A DNA stretch of 64,000 nucleotides from Corylus avellana (Eukaryota; Streptophyta; Magnoliopsida; Fagales; Betulaceae). The notes beneath the pieces were generated by a model, which saw only the letters and a program-made list of their open reading frames with translations, did no database searches and was not told the origin of the DNA. Shown here in pieces: positions 1 to 11,349 of the stretch. Location: the NCBI RefSeq assembly GCF_901000735.1, contig NC_081541.1, forward strand, positions 22,070,172 through 22,134,171, read 5' to 3'. The stretch's first letter is position 1. Each line of letters opens with the position of its first letter. The position numbers and the translations under genes were made by a program.

Positions 1-1230
1 GTGAGATAGGGCTATATAGATGGTGTCAAACCTCAAGGACTGTGTGGGTGTTGTTATCAAGCTTTTCAAGATTAAATATAACTTAATTTAAAAGATGATT
101 GATTTGATCTTTGATTATAACTAAATGCATAAAAGTAAAGATAGTAGTGATGAGAGAGCGGGGGTTGATTTCACCACTAACCGCATAACAATGGTCAATC
201 ATAAATTAATAAGGGACATTCATACTATGCATGATATAGGGCTCGTCTCACTCGAGTAATCAAGAAAATACTATCATTAAGAAATAAGCATAATCCATCT
301 TTTGTTGGCACGAACTGTCCACCTAACCACTAGGATACGGTACGATCCGTCTTACCTAAGTATGAATTATCTAATTCCTTAATAGGCTATACATAATCAA
401 TGAATAAGCATAAACCATCTTCTGTTGGCATGAACTGTCTACCTAAATTACACTAAACTAGGGTGTAGTATAATTCGTCTTCCTTAGGCATAGCCTATCA
501 AATCCTATTGATCATGTATCAGTTAAAATCGTTGTATAACAATCATTCACAATCACAGAAAATGTGAAGGATTGAGTTCAATCAATATAAAATACTTTCT
601 AAGATAAAAGAAGAAATTCATAATGATTGAATATAAACATTAAGATCAATTATCACAGTTATGCAACATCATGCATATAAAAAAACCCAAATTAAAATAC
701 AATTAAACCATTGTTATTTGGAAAGGGCTACATTAAGATCCTATTACAGAATTAGTTGCTCATCCTGGTCCTAGGATACCCTCTTACCTTGTTCATCTTC
801 TCTTCAACTCTTCAAGCCTCCAAGAAGATATTTTATATTTAAAACTAAGCACACATCTCTTTAAGGCTTAGAAGTCTATTTATAGGGTGTAAAACAAACC
901 CTAGAAGCCCTATGAATCCCATAAAAACCGTAATTCAATCTCCCAGTCGAATTGGGAGACCTAAAAAGCTTTCCTTGTCAAATTCAGCATCTTTCGGACC
1001 TTTTAGCACGAGTGCACTTGAGCCCCCTTATCGTGCGCTTGAGCCCACCTACGCACGTGGGCTGAGGTGCACTCGATCCCACTTGTAGTGCGCTCGAGCA
1101 CACTTACGCATGTGGGCTGATTTGCGCTCTTATATGGAGGGACGATTTTGGCATAGCAAATATCTGAATTAGTAAATTTGTATTTCACAATGAATTGTAT
1201 TATTGTGAGTTAACTTTGTGATGTCAAAGG
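1..1230 (-). mobile_element. Truncated Athila-type LTR (family 1)
   Basis: By eye this matches 26571 to about 27800 (the family 1 LTR further right), from the block beginning gatagggctat onward. Shared landmarks include an inverted TATA box at 876-884 and a polymorphic CpG-rich stretch at 1007-1125 with gcgctcgag motifs. The left end is cut by the window edge. The right side fades near 1230, in sequence that also resembles family 3 LTRs, and the expected terminal TTATCA is not present. It is therefore an old, 3'-eroded fragment. Confidence 0.7.
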
Positions 1231-1829
1231 ACTCAAGTGAGCACACGAGATAAGTAAATAGTTACTAAATGGTAGATGACAGGCATTTAAGCTTTTTGTT
1301 AGAATGAAGCAAAAATAGGGTCCCCAAGATTTAGGCAGAATGAGGCCTTTTTAGGTATTGAGATTTGAGGCCACGTCGCCCTCGAAGCTTCCTGGAAGCT
1401 TCATATGCTTTTGCATTTGTTTGGATTAACGCGTATTTGTTGTATTAAATTACATTCTGCTGCCACGCCTCGACTCCTCCCCTCTCACGCTTTCTCAACG
1501 TTTTTATTATTATTATTTATGAATTTATTCAACAGCGTGAGCCGTTGCGTATAGATTTTGCTTTTTTGACTTTTTCTTTCCTTCCTTCGTTTTGGTCAAA
1601 GAAATTAAAGAAGAGAGAGATGTGTGTGTGGGGTTGGTTCAGGTGGGGGAAATTATGGCCTTGACGCTTCCATCATTAAAGCGACGATAATGCCATCGCT
1701 GCTACGTCGTTTTTACCTTTCTCTTGGGCCTACAACTCCCTTTGCCTTTCTGAATACGCCAAAACAGATTGAGCTTAAGGCTAAACACTCTCTTCTCATC
1801 CATCCAATAATTCTAATGCTGCTGAAAGG

Positions 1830-1870
<41 letters not shown>

Positions 1871-4022
1871 CAAAAGTTATATGGTCTCCAAGAAAATACA
1901 AACTTGAAGTAGCTACTCATAAAAGAACTAGGAATGCTAGATCATCTATTCTCTTCATTTTTTATATATATATTTTTTTTAAAAAAATTAACCATGAGAT
2001 TAATCTTCACTTAAGGAAAATATGCAGTGCAACACTTCAGCTATTTTTCTCACTCTCTCAACTTTCTTTCTTTCTTTTTGGATGAATTCTCTCTCAAAAT
2101 TTCTACAACATACAACCAATTTCTTGGTAATCAACCTATATTTGGGATCACGAATGAAATTATTGCTTATTGTTTTGTGTTTGTTTGGACTTTGTTGTTG
2201 GAATGCCCATCTCATTATTGTTGTTCGATCTCACGTAACCCATTTCCGTTATTTGAATAAAAATAAATAAATAAACCTAAATTTTTTCTACATAGTCAAC
2301 TTCAAAACATTTGTACTTTTTATAACTTTTTTACTTTTCCTTACAAAAAAATTAAAAATTTTGTTTACTTTTATATCGTATCAATCACCGACCACCAATC
2401 ACCGGCGCATGGTCCACACGTACAGACACGTGGTGCGCCTTGCATAGTGCATGTAGCCTTCGTCCACCCCTCCACACTGACGCCGGCCCCTTATGGCGTT
2501 CCCTGAAATCCCCTTGGCAACATGCGTCGGCACATGCCCCTCACGCACCAATAGGAGCTCCTCCACATCTCCGCCTCCACTTCTAGTGTTAATTTTTTTT
2601 TGGACTGAGAGACTTTTTCTTGCTTTTTGTCATGTATTTCCATTATATTTTGTTGCTAGGTTTAACTCAAACTGGTTGGGCTTCAAACTCTGTGTCTATG
2701 TAGGGTATCTTTTTTCCACCTATTTGGTTTCCTTCCAGCTCATTGAGGTGCTAGTGATTTGTCTAGATTAGTTTTTAAAAATAATCCGAATTGGTTGGGC
2801 CTCAAACTCTGTCTCCAGAGGAAACCATTTCTCCACTGTTCCTTTTCTGCTTAATCTTCACAGTTTTTTTGAAAACTAGTCAAGATTTAAGTTTTTAGCA
2901 TTTTTCTTACTCCAGATGGTTTTATCCATCATAGAGCGTCGCTTCTTTCATCAGTTGCATTCGCTAGTGCCTTCCACTTTACTAGTCTCCTTTGAATGGT
3001 CTGTCTCGATTGGGTTTTTCAGTTTAGCTTGTATTTGTTATCAGTTTTTAGTTTTCTTTGTAATTTATTTTGATTGAATGGATGTCCTTTAAATAAAAAA
3101 TAAAAAAAAATAAATAAATAAAACACACAAAACCAAAAAAAATCAAAACAAAACAAAATAGGAAAAAGAAAAGAAGACAGTACGTTTGCACCCTGACCCA
3201 GCAAAATGAAGAAGACAAAAGATTGCATGAAGAAGAAAGCGGCAAACGATAAGCAGAGAGTAAAATCAAATTCAACCTCTTGGCCAGTGCCTCATCGTCA
3301 GCCATTGCACGCTTCATCCCAATATATAACTATGTGCATTAGTTGGCTTGGGCTTTTGAGTTGGGAGTGAAGAACATAAATTATTATGGTAAGATTAGTC
3401 AATTGGTAAAGTAAATGATTAATTTTTGTGTGGGTGGGAAGCTAAAGGAGTTGGAGCATTGGGACTCAAAACACAAATGCAGACAAACGAAGTGAATAAA
3501 AATATATGTTATTTAAAGAAGAATATTAAAATGGTATATAACAAAAAATAAGGAAAATTATTGTAGAATGTATTTGAACATAAATGCAAATCTTGATTTA
3601 GTTTTTCAAACTTAAAAAAGAAAAAAAAAAAAAAAAAAAAAATCCCACCTACCACTAGTGCTCATAAAACCCAACTCCATCAAGTGTTCTCCCAGACATC
3701 AATCTTTTGATGACAACATTCTACTGTATCTATGTCATTCTTTTTGTACCTATTACCTTTTTGGCTTCTCCGAATGCAAATGTCACTCATCTGCACCTGC
3801 ATACATAAATCTCGAAAAAAAAAAAAAAAATACCCCCAAAAAATAAAATAGGTCGGAGGAAATTTTGATAGCAGTCAAATGATGACCAATTACGCACCCA
3901 CATCATTTATGTACCAGTACCACCACCTTCATATCAGAAATCATACATTTTATGCTCCTTAATTTCATATGTATATAAACATCTAACGCCATACTAGTAT
4001 TCGTCTAGATGTATCAGCTCTC
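1231..4022. other. Intergenic DNA, no gene recognised
   Basis: I see no coding region I can defend here. The stretch holds a TA microsatellite (1832-1868), several A or T runs (for example 3613-3643 and 3818-3832) and a more GC-rich patch at 2390-2570 without a convincing reading frame. Short open frames here are low-complexity or lack recognisable domains. The last exon of the bZIP gene at 8630-10123 could in principle lie here if the intervening retroelement entered its final intron, but I could not find it. Confidence 0.6.
1832..1868. repeat. TA microsatellite
   Basis: An uninterrupted TA dinucleotide run of about 37 bases. Confidence 0.95.
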
Positions 4023-4122
4023 NNNNNNNNNNNNNNNNNNNNNNNNNNNNNNNNNNNNNNNNNNNNNNNNNNNNNNNNNNNNNNNNNNNNNNNNNNNNNN
4101 NNNNNNNNNNNNNNNNNNNNNN
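4023..4122. other. Assembly gap (100 N)
   Basis: One hundred N. It hides the boundary between intergenic sequence on the left and the 3' part of the Athila derivative on the right; the 3' LTR expected for that element is not seen on either side. Confidence 0.99.
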
Positions 4123-7100
4123 TAGGTGTAAAGACACCCCTAAGGACTTACTAACTCAAGTAAAAAAGGCTACGAAGCTAAGCTAGCCATTTTATTAATC
4201 AACCCAAAAATTTCACTTTTTGACGCGAACACTTACTGCTTAATGAGACAAGAGGTCCGGTTACTCAGCGAAAAATTCTAACTTGATCTTTTTTTTTTTG
4301 TTTTTTTATACATGTATAGCATGCCAAAGTTATTCATCCAATATGTCAGCCAACAGAATTCAAGACATTGAAAACAAACATAATTGGTCTCAAAATTCAT
4401 ACCTCACAAACATGTGCTAGTGTGCTCAAGATAGATTTAAATTGAAACAAGAAGCATCTCATGTTGCCAAAAGTAAGTAACAAGACTTAAAATCCCTAAG
4501 TCATATGATCATGTGTTCATAACTTTAAGCTTATCAATGAAATTTAAACCAAAATTAAAGCTCAACCATATGCTTAAGAATGACATAACAACAAAAATGG
4601 ACCGTGTTTTGTTTTTCCATACCCCCAAACTTGAATCATACATTGTCCCCAATGTATGTATAGAACTAAAGAATAAGATCAAGAGTATAGGAATACCTGA
4701 ATGAGCAGATGTGGGCATATCATACCCCTAAACTTGAATGCAAAAACATATGTCCTAAAAATAAATGTGAAACTCCAACCAAATACAATCAAGTGCATAC
4801 ATTGTTGTAAAAATATAATCAAATAATGAAGCAACAATAGATAAAATAAACCTGGATGGAGATCATGTACCTTGGTGAAGTGAAGAGTCGAGTGCACAGG
4901 GCCTGCACTTGATCCTATGAGGTATTTCTCAATTGAAGTACAAGTTCTGAAGGATCTTACCTCGATCCTTCAGAAGTCCAAGCAAGCTTTTCCATCCTTT
5001 CTTCTTCATGATCATGTAGCACTCCACATGGAAGAGGATTCCTCTTAACATCCCGAAACTGCTTCTCCTAGCTAATTGGTCTTGATGCTCCCCATGACGA
5101 TGTTCAGGGTGTTTGTCCCGAACTGGTTTCATGATCAACCTCTTGTCTCTATAGGAGTTCTCAAAAACTGGTGTAGCTAGGGAATTTGCCAAAAAAAATT
5201 TCACCCCAATGAAATCCACTTTAGCAACCTCTGAATGAAATATGCCCCCTATGGGGTTGTCATCAGGTGGTGGAGTACTTGAAGTGAGAGGCATAGGCTC
5301 CGGTGGGTTACCCCATGATGGGGCTTCAGATAGAGGATCAGGAGGTGGGTCTTCAATAGTTTCTCCAATGTCATCCAAGAAGAAACATGCATTCTGATCA
5401 GGCGCATTCTGGAAGGCATTGAAGATGTTCAATCTGATCTTCATATTCCCAAAAGAGATCTTCATTACTCTGGTCCGGCAATTGATGCATGCATTGGCTG
5501 TGGCGAGGAAAGGACGCCCAAGGATGACTGGAATCTGCTTCTCTGGATTTAAGACCGGTTCTGTGTCCAGAACTATAAAGTCAACTGGATAGTAGAACTT
5601 GTCCACCTTGATAATGACATCTTCCACAATCCCACGGGGTTTCTTGATCGAGCGGTCAGCCAATTGCAAGACTATACTTGTCGGTTTCAATTCCCCTAAG
5701 CCCAATTTCTGATATACCGAGTATGGAAGCAGATTCACACCAGCTCCTAAGTCGAGAAGAGGTCTCTCAATCTCAGTGTTTCTGATGACCCACGACATTG
5801 TAGGCGCTCCAGGGTCTTTGAACTTTAGAGGAGTGTTATGTTGAATCAGAGAGCTTACTTGCTCGGTGAGAATGACCTTCTTGGGAATGTGCTTCTGATT
5901 CTTCCTCTTTTGAGTGCACAAGTCCTTGTGAAATTTTGCATAGGCTGGAATTTGCTTGATGGCATCAAGGAGTGGGATGTTGATTTGAACCTGCTTGAAG
6001 GTTTCCATCATGTCTTGTATCTTCTCTCCTTGTTTCCCGAAGTGGGAGGGTGCCTTGAGACGTTCTGGGAAAGGGGCCTTAGGCTCATATTGTACCTTAG
6101 GAGTGGGGGCAGATGATGAAGATGCCTCGATGCTTACTTGTTTACCCTTGTCCTGATGCAGATTCTGTGGGGTCTCATTTTGCTCATCCTTCTTCTCCTC
6201 CACATGATTGTCAACTATTCTTCCACTTCGCAATGTGGTGATGGCCTGAACTTGCTGATAGTATGAAGTGCCCTCATCTACCATGTAGTGCCCCTTAGGA
6301 TTTACCACTGGCTGACTTGTAAGCTTTCCTTCGTCCCTTCTGTTGAGGGTGTTGGCAAGTTGTTCGACTTGAGCTTCTAGCTTGGCAATGGATTGGGTAT
6401 GTGAGTTTACTATCTCCTTTTGAGCCTTGACTGACTGCTTTATCTCGCTAGTCAGCTCACTCATTGCTTTTAGCATCCGATCCTCAAAATTAGACTCTGA
6501 GGGAGACTGGTAGTGCTGTTGTGGAGGCCGGTAAGTGGAATGAGGTTGGTAGGGCTACTTGTTGGATTGAGCTTGATTGTGTGGCCCTAGGGCTGAGTTG
6601 CCTGAATTTGAATTCTTCCACGAGAAATTTGGATGATTTCTCCACCCGGGGTTGTAAGTATTGGAATATGGATCATTACCTGGTCGGGAGAAAGCTGCAT
6701 TAACCTGCTCATTACCAACATCAGTAAAATTTCCAGCAAGACGGCAGTTATTTACATGATGCATAGAACTTGAACAAAATGAGCAAGATTCATGTGGTGT
6801 GTGCATGTGGGTAGTATGAGGAGCAAAACCAGCAGTCATCCATTGGTCTAGCTTCTTGGTGATAGCCTCAACTACTTGGTTGGTCATGTTTAAGGAATGG
6901 CCTGCTTCATACAAACTCTCTGTCTTGAGTGCTTTAGGTGCTGGTGCCCTTCGTCTAGTGGAGACCTGTTGAAGAGAATTGTTACTCAAATTTTCAAACA
7001 TAGCCCATGCTTCATCTTCACTTTTTAACATGAAAGTTCCCCCACATGATGCATCCACCATCTTTCTATTGGACTCGGTTAGGCCATCATAAAAACACTA

Positions 7101-7691
7101 CACTAGCTGCCATTTCTGGACAGTGTGGTGTGGACATGATCTAAGCAAGCTCTGTAGCCTATCCCAAGTCTCATGGAAATCTTCTCCCTCATATTGGGAG
7201 AAGGTAGTGATGGCTCTCCTAGTGTCATTGGTCATTCCTATGGGGTAATACTTCTTAAGAAATTCTTGTTGCAATTGAGCCCAAGAAGTGATAGAGTTGG
7301 GTGTTAAGGACTGGAACCAATGTTTGGCTTTTTCCTTGAGGGAGAAAGGAAAAAGACGCATCCTTAGGGCATCCTCAGTGAATCCATTCATTTTAGTGGT
7401 ATCACAAATTGCTTCAAAATCACTGAGGAAGTCATAAGGATTTTCAGTGCTAAGCCCTAGGAAAGAAGGTAAACTCCGTATAGTGCTGGGCTTAATTTCA
7501 TAATGGGTTGCCGTAATTTCTGGCAACCGGAGACATGTGGGAGTAGTGTAAGTGGTAGGAAGATAGTGATCTTGCAATGCTATGTGGTTACCGTCCCCCA
7601 TGGTCTCAGTGGAACGCTCTTCTAGCAAATTAGAGTTCTTTTGGGATCTAATTTGTCTAAGAGTGCGTTCAATTTCAAGGTCGCAAGAAAT
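4123..7691 (-). mobile_element. Athila-type non-autonomous element, internal part (minus)
   Basis: Internal region of a minus-strand Athila-clade Ty3/gypsy element bounded by two N gaps. Reading from right to left it contains gag, protease and then, with no RT, RNase H or integrase, the conserved 3' noncoding region (4123-4928). That region is shared with the elements at 13110, 30100, 43330 and 63240: a 'ggcaagaggtccggttactc' block at 4246-4265 followed by a T run. Neither LTR is visible. The loss of all of pol after the protease marks it as a deletion derivative that would depend on enzymes from another copy. Confidence 0.85.
4929..7688 (-). pseudogene. Athila gag-protease polyprotein, two in-frame stops
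   Basis: This frame would encode the capsid/nucleocapsid precursor and the aspartic protease. It runs from the gap edge near 7688 to the stop at 4929 in a single frame, interrupted by only two TAG codons (7095-7097 and about 6552-6554); both sit where glutamine is usual, consistent with CAG to TAG. Seen in order: gag core with the FLGLSTENPYDFLSDFE region (about 7400-7470), a CX2CX4HX4C zinc knuckle near 6748-6790, a coiled-coil-like linker, and a protease with LLDLGAGVNLLPYSVY near 5710-5765, followed by the ILGRPFLATANA flap/helix region (about 5490-5530). After the protease the frame ends in a basic tail (KKKGWK) instead of entering RT. The N-terminus continues into the gap, so the true start is not visible. 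Family assignment is strong; activity is not expected. Confidence 0.9.
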
Positions 7692-7791
7692 NNNNNNNNN
7701 NNNNNNNNNNNNNNNNNNNNNNNNNNNNNNNNNNNNNNNNNNNNNNNNNNNNNNNNNNNNNNNNNNNNNNNNNNNNNNNNNNNNNNNNNNN
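7692..7791. other. Assembly gap (100 N)
   Basis: One hundred N at the gag N-terminus. The 5' leader, primer-binding site and 5' LTR of the element on the left should lie here or have been lost; none of them appears on the right side of the gap. Confidence 0.99.
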
Positions 7792-7939
7792 ATATATTAA
7801 GATTGATTGGAAGGGTTGACTTATATGATTTTAATATTTTTATGTTAATTACTACAATTGTGGTGTAGAAATAAAATATCATATATAAGTAATGTTGCAT
7901 ATCAAAAGCGCAAAAAAAAAAAAAAAAACCAAAGAAGCC

Positions 7940-8260
7940 CTAAACCCGCATAACAGACCCTACACTCCAAAGAAGCCCTAAGCCCACAAAGCAGCCTTTG
8001 CCTTTACGCCGGCTAGAGCCACTACTTCTAGCATCAAAATTAAAGGAGCATTCCAAATTTTTAAGCTCCCTCTTCCCCTTAGGTTTAGAAGCAGAAACCC
8101 CATCTTCAAGAAACCAACCCTCTTCAATGATAGAAAAAAAAATCCGTAAGTCTTTTCTCATGGCCCCCAAAAGACAATCCCATAATGGGATCGCACTAAG
8201 CACAAACTCGGAATAGTCCTCAACCCTCACCTCTCTGAAATAGGATCCTCTCCATTTCAA
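7940..8260 (-). pseudogene. Possible non-LTR (LINE-like) coding scrap
   Basis: An open frame of 106 residues on the minus strand, next to an A run on its left (7913-7928). The stretch around KPKGKRELKNLECS followed by a Ser/Gly/Arg/Lys-rich tail resembles a segment seen in plant L1-type LINE polyproteins, but I recognise no RT or endonuclease motif. It lies between the gap and the bZIP gene, so it could be a 5'-truncated insertion in or just beyond the gene's last intron. The right end overlaps the hairpin MITE at 8242. The function is a guess; what is clear is only an unbroken, compositionally coding-like frame. Confidence 0.3.
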
Positions 8261-8391
8261 ATGAAATGGAGATTATCCGGTTAGTAATTTTAAGAGGGGT
8301 AAAATTGTCATTTTAATTTTTTGGACAATTTTATCCCTCTAAAATACACTAACTGGATACTCTCAATTTAATTTGAAATGGAGAGGATCCT
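8242..8391. mobile_element. Hairpin MITE, about 150 bp
   Basis: Inverted repeat: the left end (aggatcctctccatttcaaa) reappears as its complement at 8372-8391, and the next blocks also pair (atccggttagt with actaactggat). A related element sits at 38019-38136 with the same GGATCCT ends and gttagt block, so this is a repeated family. I could not define a target duplication. Confidence 0.75.
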
Positions 8392-8629
8392 TTTCCCACC
8401 TCTCCATTCCCTGTTCCAGCCCAAACAATTACATTCCCAAAAGCTTGAGCTGATAGGAAAGTGTAAATTTAATAATTTGATTAATACTTTAACAATTACG
8501 TTCCCTTATGGTGCAAGCCAAGACAAAAATGTTATTAAGTGATCTTGCTCAATCTTTGATCATGTATATCAATCAACCTTTTTCTGGTGCCTAGTTTTAG
8601 AAAGCAGATACAGAATAACAAATGCATAC

Positions 8630-10123
8630 CTGCTTCAATCTCTCCTTGTTCTGGTCAGCCTGCATTGAGAATTTTGATTAGTCAGAAACTTCTGAATAAA
8701 TGACAGTCTAGATAAAGGCTAAAGAGCAAGCTAGTGATAATCGAAGAGAAGAAAACAAAATAATGATCATCTTATAATCTAGATAAAGGATAATGCGCAA
8801 GCTAGCGATGATTAGTCAGAAACTTTTAAAATGTCTCTTGTACGTTACAACTTAAATACGCTTTACAGCAACCAAAATTTGTCATTTGAAGCTATATGCT
8901 AAAGATTAAGATCAGGCTAGTGATGATCAAAGAAAACAAAAACAAAACAAAACGAATATAAACCCCCTTCTCATTATTAATAATAATAATTGATCATTTT
9001 ACGGGAATCATGAATTTACTACATACTAAATCCATGAAAACAAGTTTATATGCGAAGATATTCTTACCTCTTCCCTTAACAGCCGTGCATTCTCCTCCTC
9101 AAGCTGGGTCACCAGAGATTCTAGCTCAACTGTGTAAGCCTAAAAGTGAAGAGGAACACGTTTTAGACTCATCAGCTCAAAGAGCATACAAGAAAAATTA
9201 CCATTTAATTAATCAAAAAAATTAATTAAAATGGAAAAGACATAAAAAATTCTGAATCTAAGATATAATCATCAGAGACCTGAGACCCCCCCAGAAAAAA
9301 TAAAATAAAATAAAATAAAAGCAAGAGGTAGACACCACTAATGGCCAAACAGAGATGAATTCTATTCTCAGGATCTAAACAGCAGGTGAGCATAAAACAA
9401 AAGGACTGGAAAATTTCCGACGAGAAACACATAGAAGAAGAGAAAAAATAAAATGTAGGATTTAATCTACTCAGTTTCCTCAGTAAGCAAAGAGGGGAGA
9501 AAACGAATGACCTGCTTGCGTTCCCTGGACCTGGCGGCAGACTCTCGGTTCTTGATCATCCGTCTCTGCCTCTGCTGCGTGGCCTTGTCCACCACCGCCT
9601 CCTCTACGGCCCTTCTCTTTCCCCTCCCTCGTGCAGCCCCCACTCTCCCTTCGAACCCCACCTCCCCCGAGGGCTCCACGGCGTAGTCCCCTGGCCCCGC
9701 CGCCACGGCAAGCACCCCTCCGCCTCTGACATCCTCCTCCCTCACCGCTCCAGCCTTGGTCAGGAAGTCCTCCAGAGTCATCTCCTCCAGCTCACCCCCG
9801 CCTTCCCTCTGAATCTCCGACCCGGCCACGATCTCCTTCCAGACCTCGTCCACCGTCTTCTCGCCTAGCTCCTTCGCCTGCGAGATCGACGACGAGCCGT
9901 CGGCGAAATGTTGCTCCGGGAGTGAGAGCTGGTTTTGAGCCTGGTCTGAGGAGTAGAGGTTCTTCAAGAGGTCGTCCATGCTAAGTGAGGCGACGAGGGT
10001 CTTGGATGGTGACGGGCTTATTTGCTGTGGCTGCTGGAGATCGGCGAGGATGCTAGAGAGAGAACAAATGGATGACTGCCGTGGCGGATCAGGATTCGTT
10101 GTTACTACCTTCGAAGACGCCAT
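8630..10123 (-). CDS. Group A bZIP transcription factor (ABF/ABI5/GBF4-like), 3 exons seen, 3' end not found
   Basis: Nuclear DNA-binding protein of the family that binds ACGT-core (ABRE/G-box) sites in abscisic acid and stress responses. Exons on the minus strand: 10123-9512 (204 codons), 9139-9068 (24 codons), 8659-8630 (10 codons). All junctions are phase 0 with GT donors and AG acceptors. I chose the ATG at 10123 (MASSK start); the frame extends upstream but without another ATG. Conserved blocks: SLSMDDLLKNLYS near residue 50, KTVDEVWKEIV near 88 and MTLEDFLTKAGAV near 115 (phosphorylation-type motifs of group A), then the basic region KNRESAARSRERKQ closing exon 1. The zipper starts in exon 2 (VELESLVTQLEEENARLL). 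The last exon of the family, which normally follows KERLKQ and encodes the end of the zipper and the C-terminal tail, is not found between 7792 and 8629. Either it lies beyond the inserted repeats or the gene is truncated. Family certain; subgroup likely. Confidence 0.88.
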
Positions 10124-10545
10124 GCCCCGATTTTCAGGGCTTTTTTTCACTACACACTCTCACTCTGTGTGAGTTTATTTTTGCCCTTTTCTTGGGTGGC
10201 AGGATCAGGACGAAGAAACGTAGATAGAAATTATTTACCTAATTTATTTATTTCTTTTCTTTTTTGGAGCGGAGCGGAGCGTGGAGAGCGTGAGCCTCGC
10301 AGAACAGTTTGAAGTTTGAACACTCTACTCAGAAGGAGATGGAAGCTGCTGGAGACGTCGGAAGGACATTTCAACGAAATAGGGGCATTAATGGTAAATT
10401 TCTTTTCTTTCTTTTTTAACCTTTCTCTTTTTGTATTTTACTATTTATGGTGATAACTTCCAGAGATTCGAAAGGTCCTTTGGCAGTTATTGGTTTCGAG
10501 TGCTGACTGCCGACTGGCCCACTTTGCAATTTAAACTAAAATGCC
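10124..10545 (-). promoter_or_regulatory. Upstream region of the bZIP gene
   Basis: About 420 bp upstream of the chosen ATG. It has pyrimidine-rich runs and a purine-rich patch (gagcggagcggagcg at 10267-10281). I see no clear TATA box on the minus strand in the first 200 bp, so the transcription start is undetermined. Nothing else is recognised. Confidence 0.35.
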
Positions 10546-10669
10546 TTGTTTGGATGCATTAAATTTCATTTTTGTTTTGGATTTTTTAAGAAATTGATGT
10601 AGATGTGTTGTTTGGATGGACCAAATTTCATTCTTGTTTTAGATTTTTTAAGAAATCGATGCATATGTG
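10546..10669. repeat. 62-bp tandem duplication
   Basis: Two adjacent copies of a 62-bp unit (10546-10607 and 10608-10669) beginning ttgtttggatg and ending in a gatgtg or tatgtg block, with a few substitutions between them. It lies about 430 bp upstream of the bZIP start codon. Confidence 0.85.
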
Positions 10670-10879
10670 TTGTGTGATTTTTAGAACATTGGGCAAAATT
10701 TTGAGCTTGTGAATTTGTGCCAAATCTGTTTATAAAATCAAAAAATATGAATTTGAAAATAAAAACAAAAACATGCCTAGCCAAACAAAAGTATCCAACA
10801 AATTACTATTAAATTGATAAGTTTTATCAAACTTTTAATTAAGACAATTATCTCTTTAAATTATGGATAAAGTTTTTTT

Positions 10880-11096
10880 TAAAAAATTGGGTTAAAAGAA
10901 TTTTTTTCAACTCGAACTATAAAAATGACATGTGTCTTTTAAATATGTAAAATGCACATATTTTTTTTAATAGTAGAAACAAAGTTGGAATAAATTTTAA
11001 TAAAAACTCATGTGCATCTCATATATTATTAAATAAATGAATACATGTCATTTTTATAAACTAAGTTGGAAGAAATTCCTTCAACCCAGTTTAAAA
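10880..11096. mobile_element. AT-rich foldback MITE, about 215 bp
   Basis: The left arm (10882-10935, aaattgggtt ... aaaaatgacatgt) is mirrored by the right arm (11041-11094, acatgtcattttt ... aacccagttt) with scattered mismatches. The loop is about 100 bp. No coding capacity, and I could not assign a target duplication. Confidence 0.7.
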
Positions 11097-11349
11097 GAAA
11101 ACTATATCCTTAAACTATTAAAAATTATCAATATCATCCTATAATGAAAATATCCTTAATAAAATAAAATTTAAAAAATTAAATTAAATTAAATTCTTTA
11201 TAAAATAAAATAAAAAACCAAGGTGTGGAAGTTTTTTTTTAAAAAAAAATTCTTTTTTTCTTTTTTTTTTTCTTTATTTCGAATTTATTAGAGTATTTTT
11301 GTCTTATTAAAAAAAATTGAGGTTATTTTTATCTTTTTACTAACCAAGG

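Noticed and set aside
1624..2085. 153-residue plus-strand frame
   Set aside because: Half of it is the translated TA microsatellite and AT-rich sequence; no domain, no codon bias.
3048..3317. Minus-strand frame starting MKRAMADDEALAKRLN
   Set aside because: The first 16 residues look plausible, but the rest is hydrophobic translation of A/T-rich sequence; no splice site or homologue recognised, so not called as an exon.
3390..3420. tRNA-like stretch (agtcaattggtaaag)
   Set aside because: Only a D-arm-like string; no acceptor stem or T-arm pairing around it.
4023..4122. Possible low-copy gene in the gap region
   Set aside because: Sequence unknown; nothing on either flank reads into it as coding.
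9010..9225. Plus-strand frame across bZIP exon 2
   Set aside because: Antisense shadow of the bZIP exon and its introns.
9978..10172. Plus-strand frame opposite bZIP exon 1
   Set aside because: Shadow of GC-rich coding sequence on the other strand.
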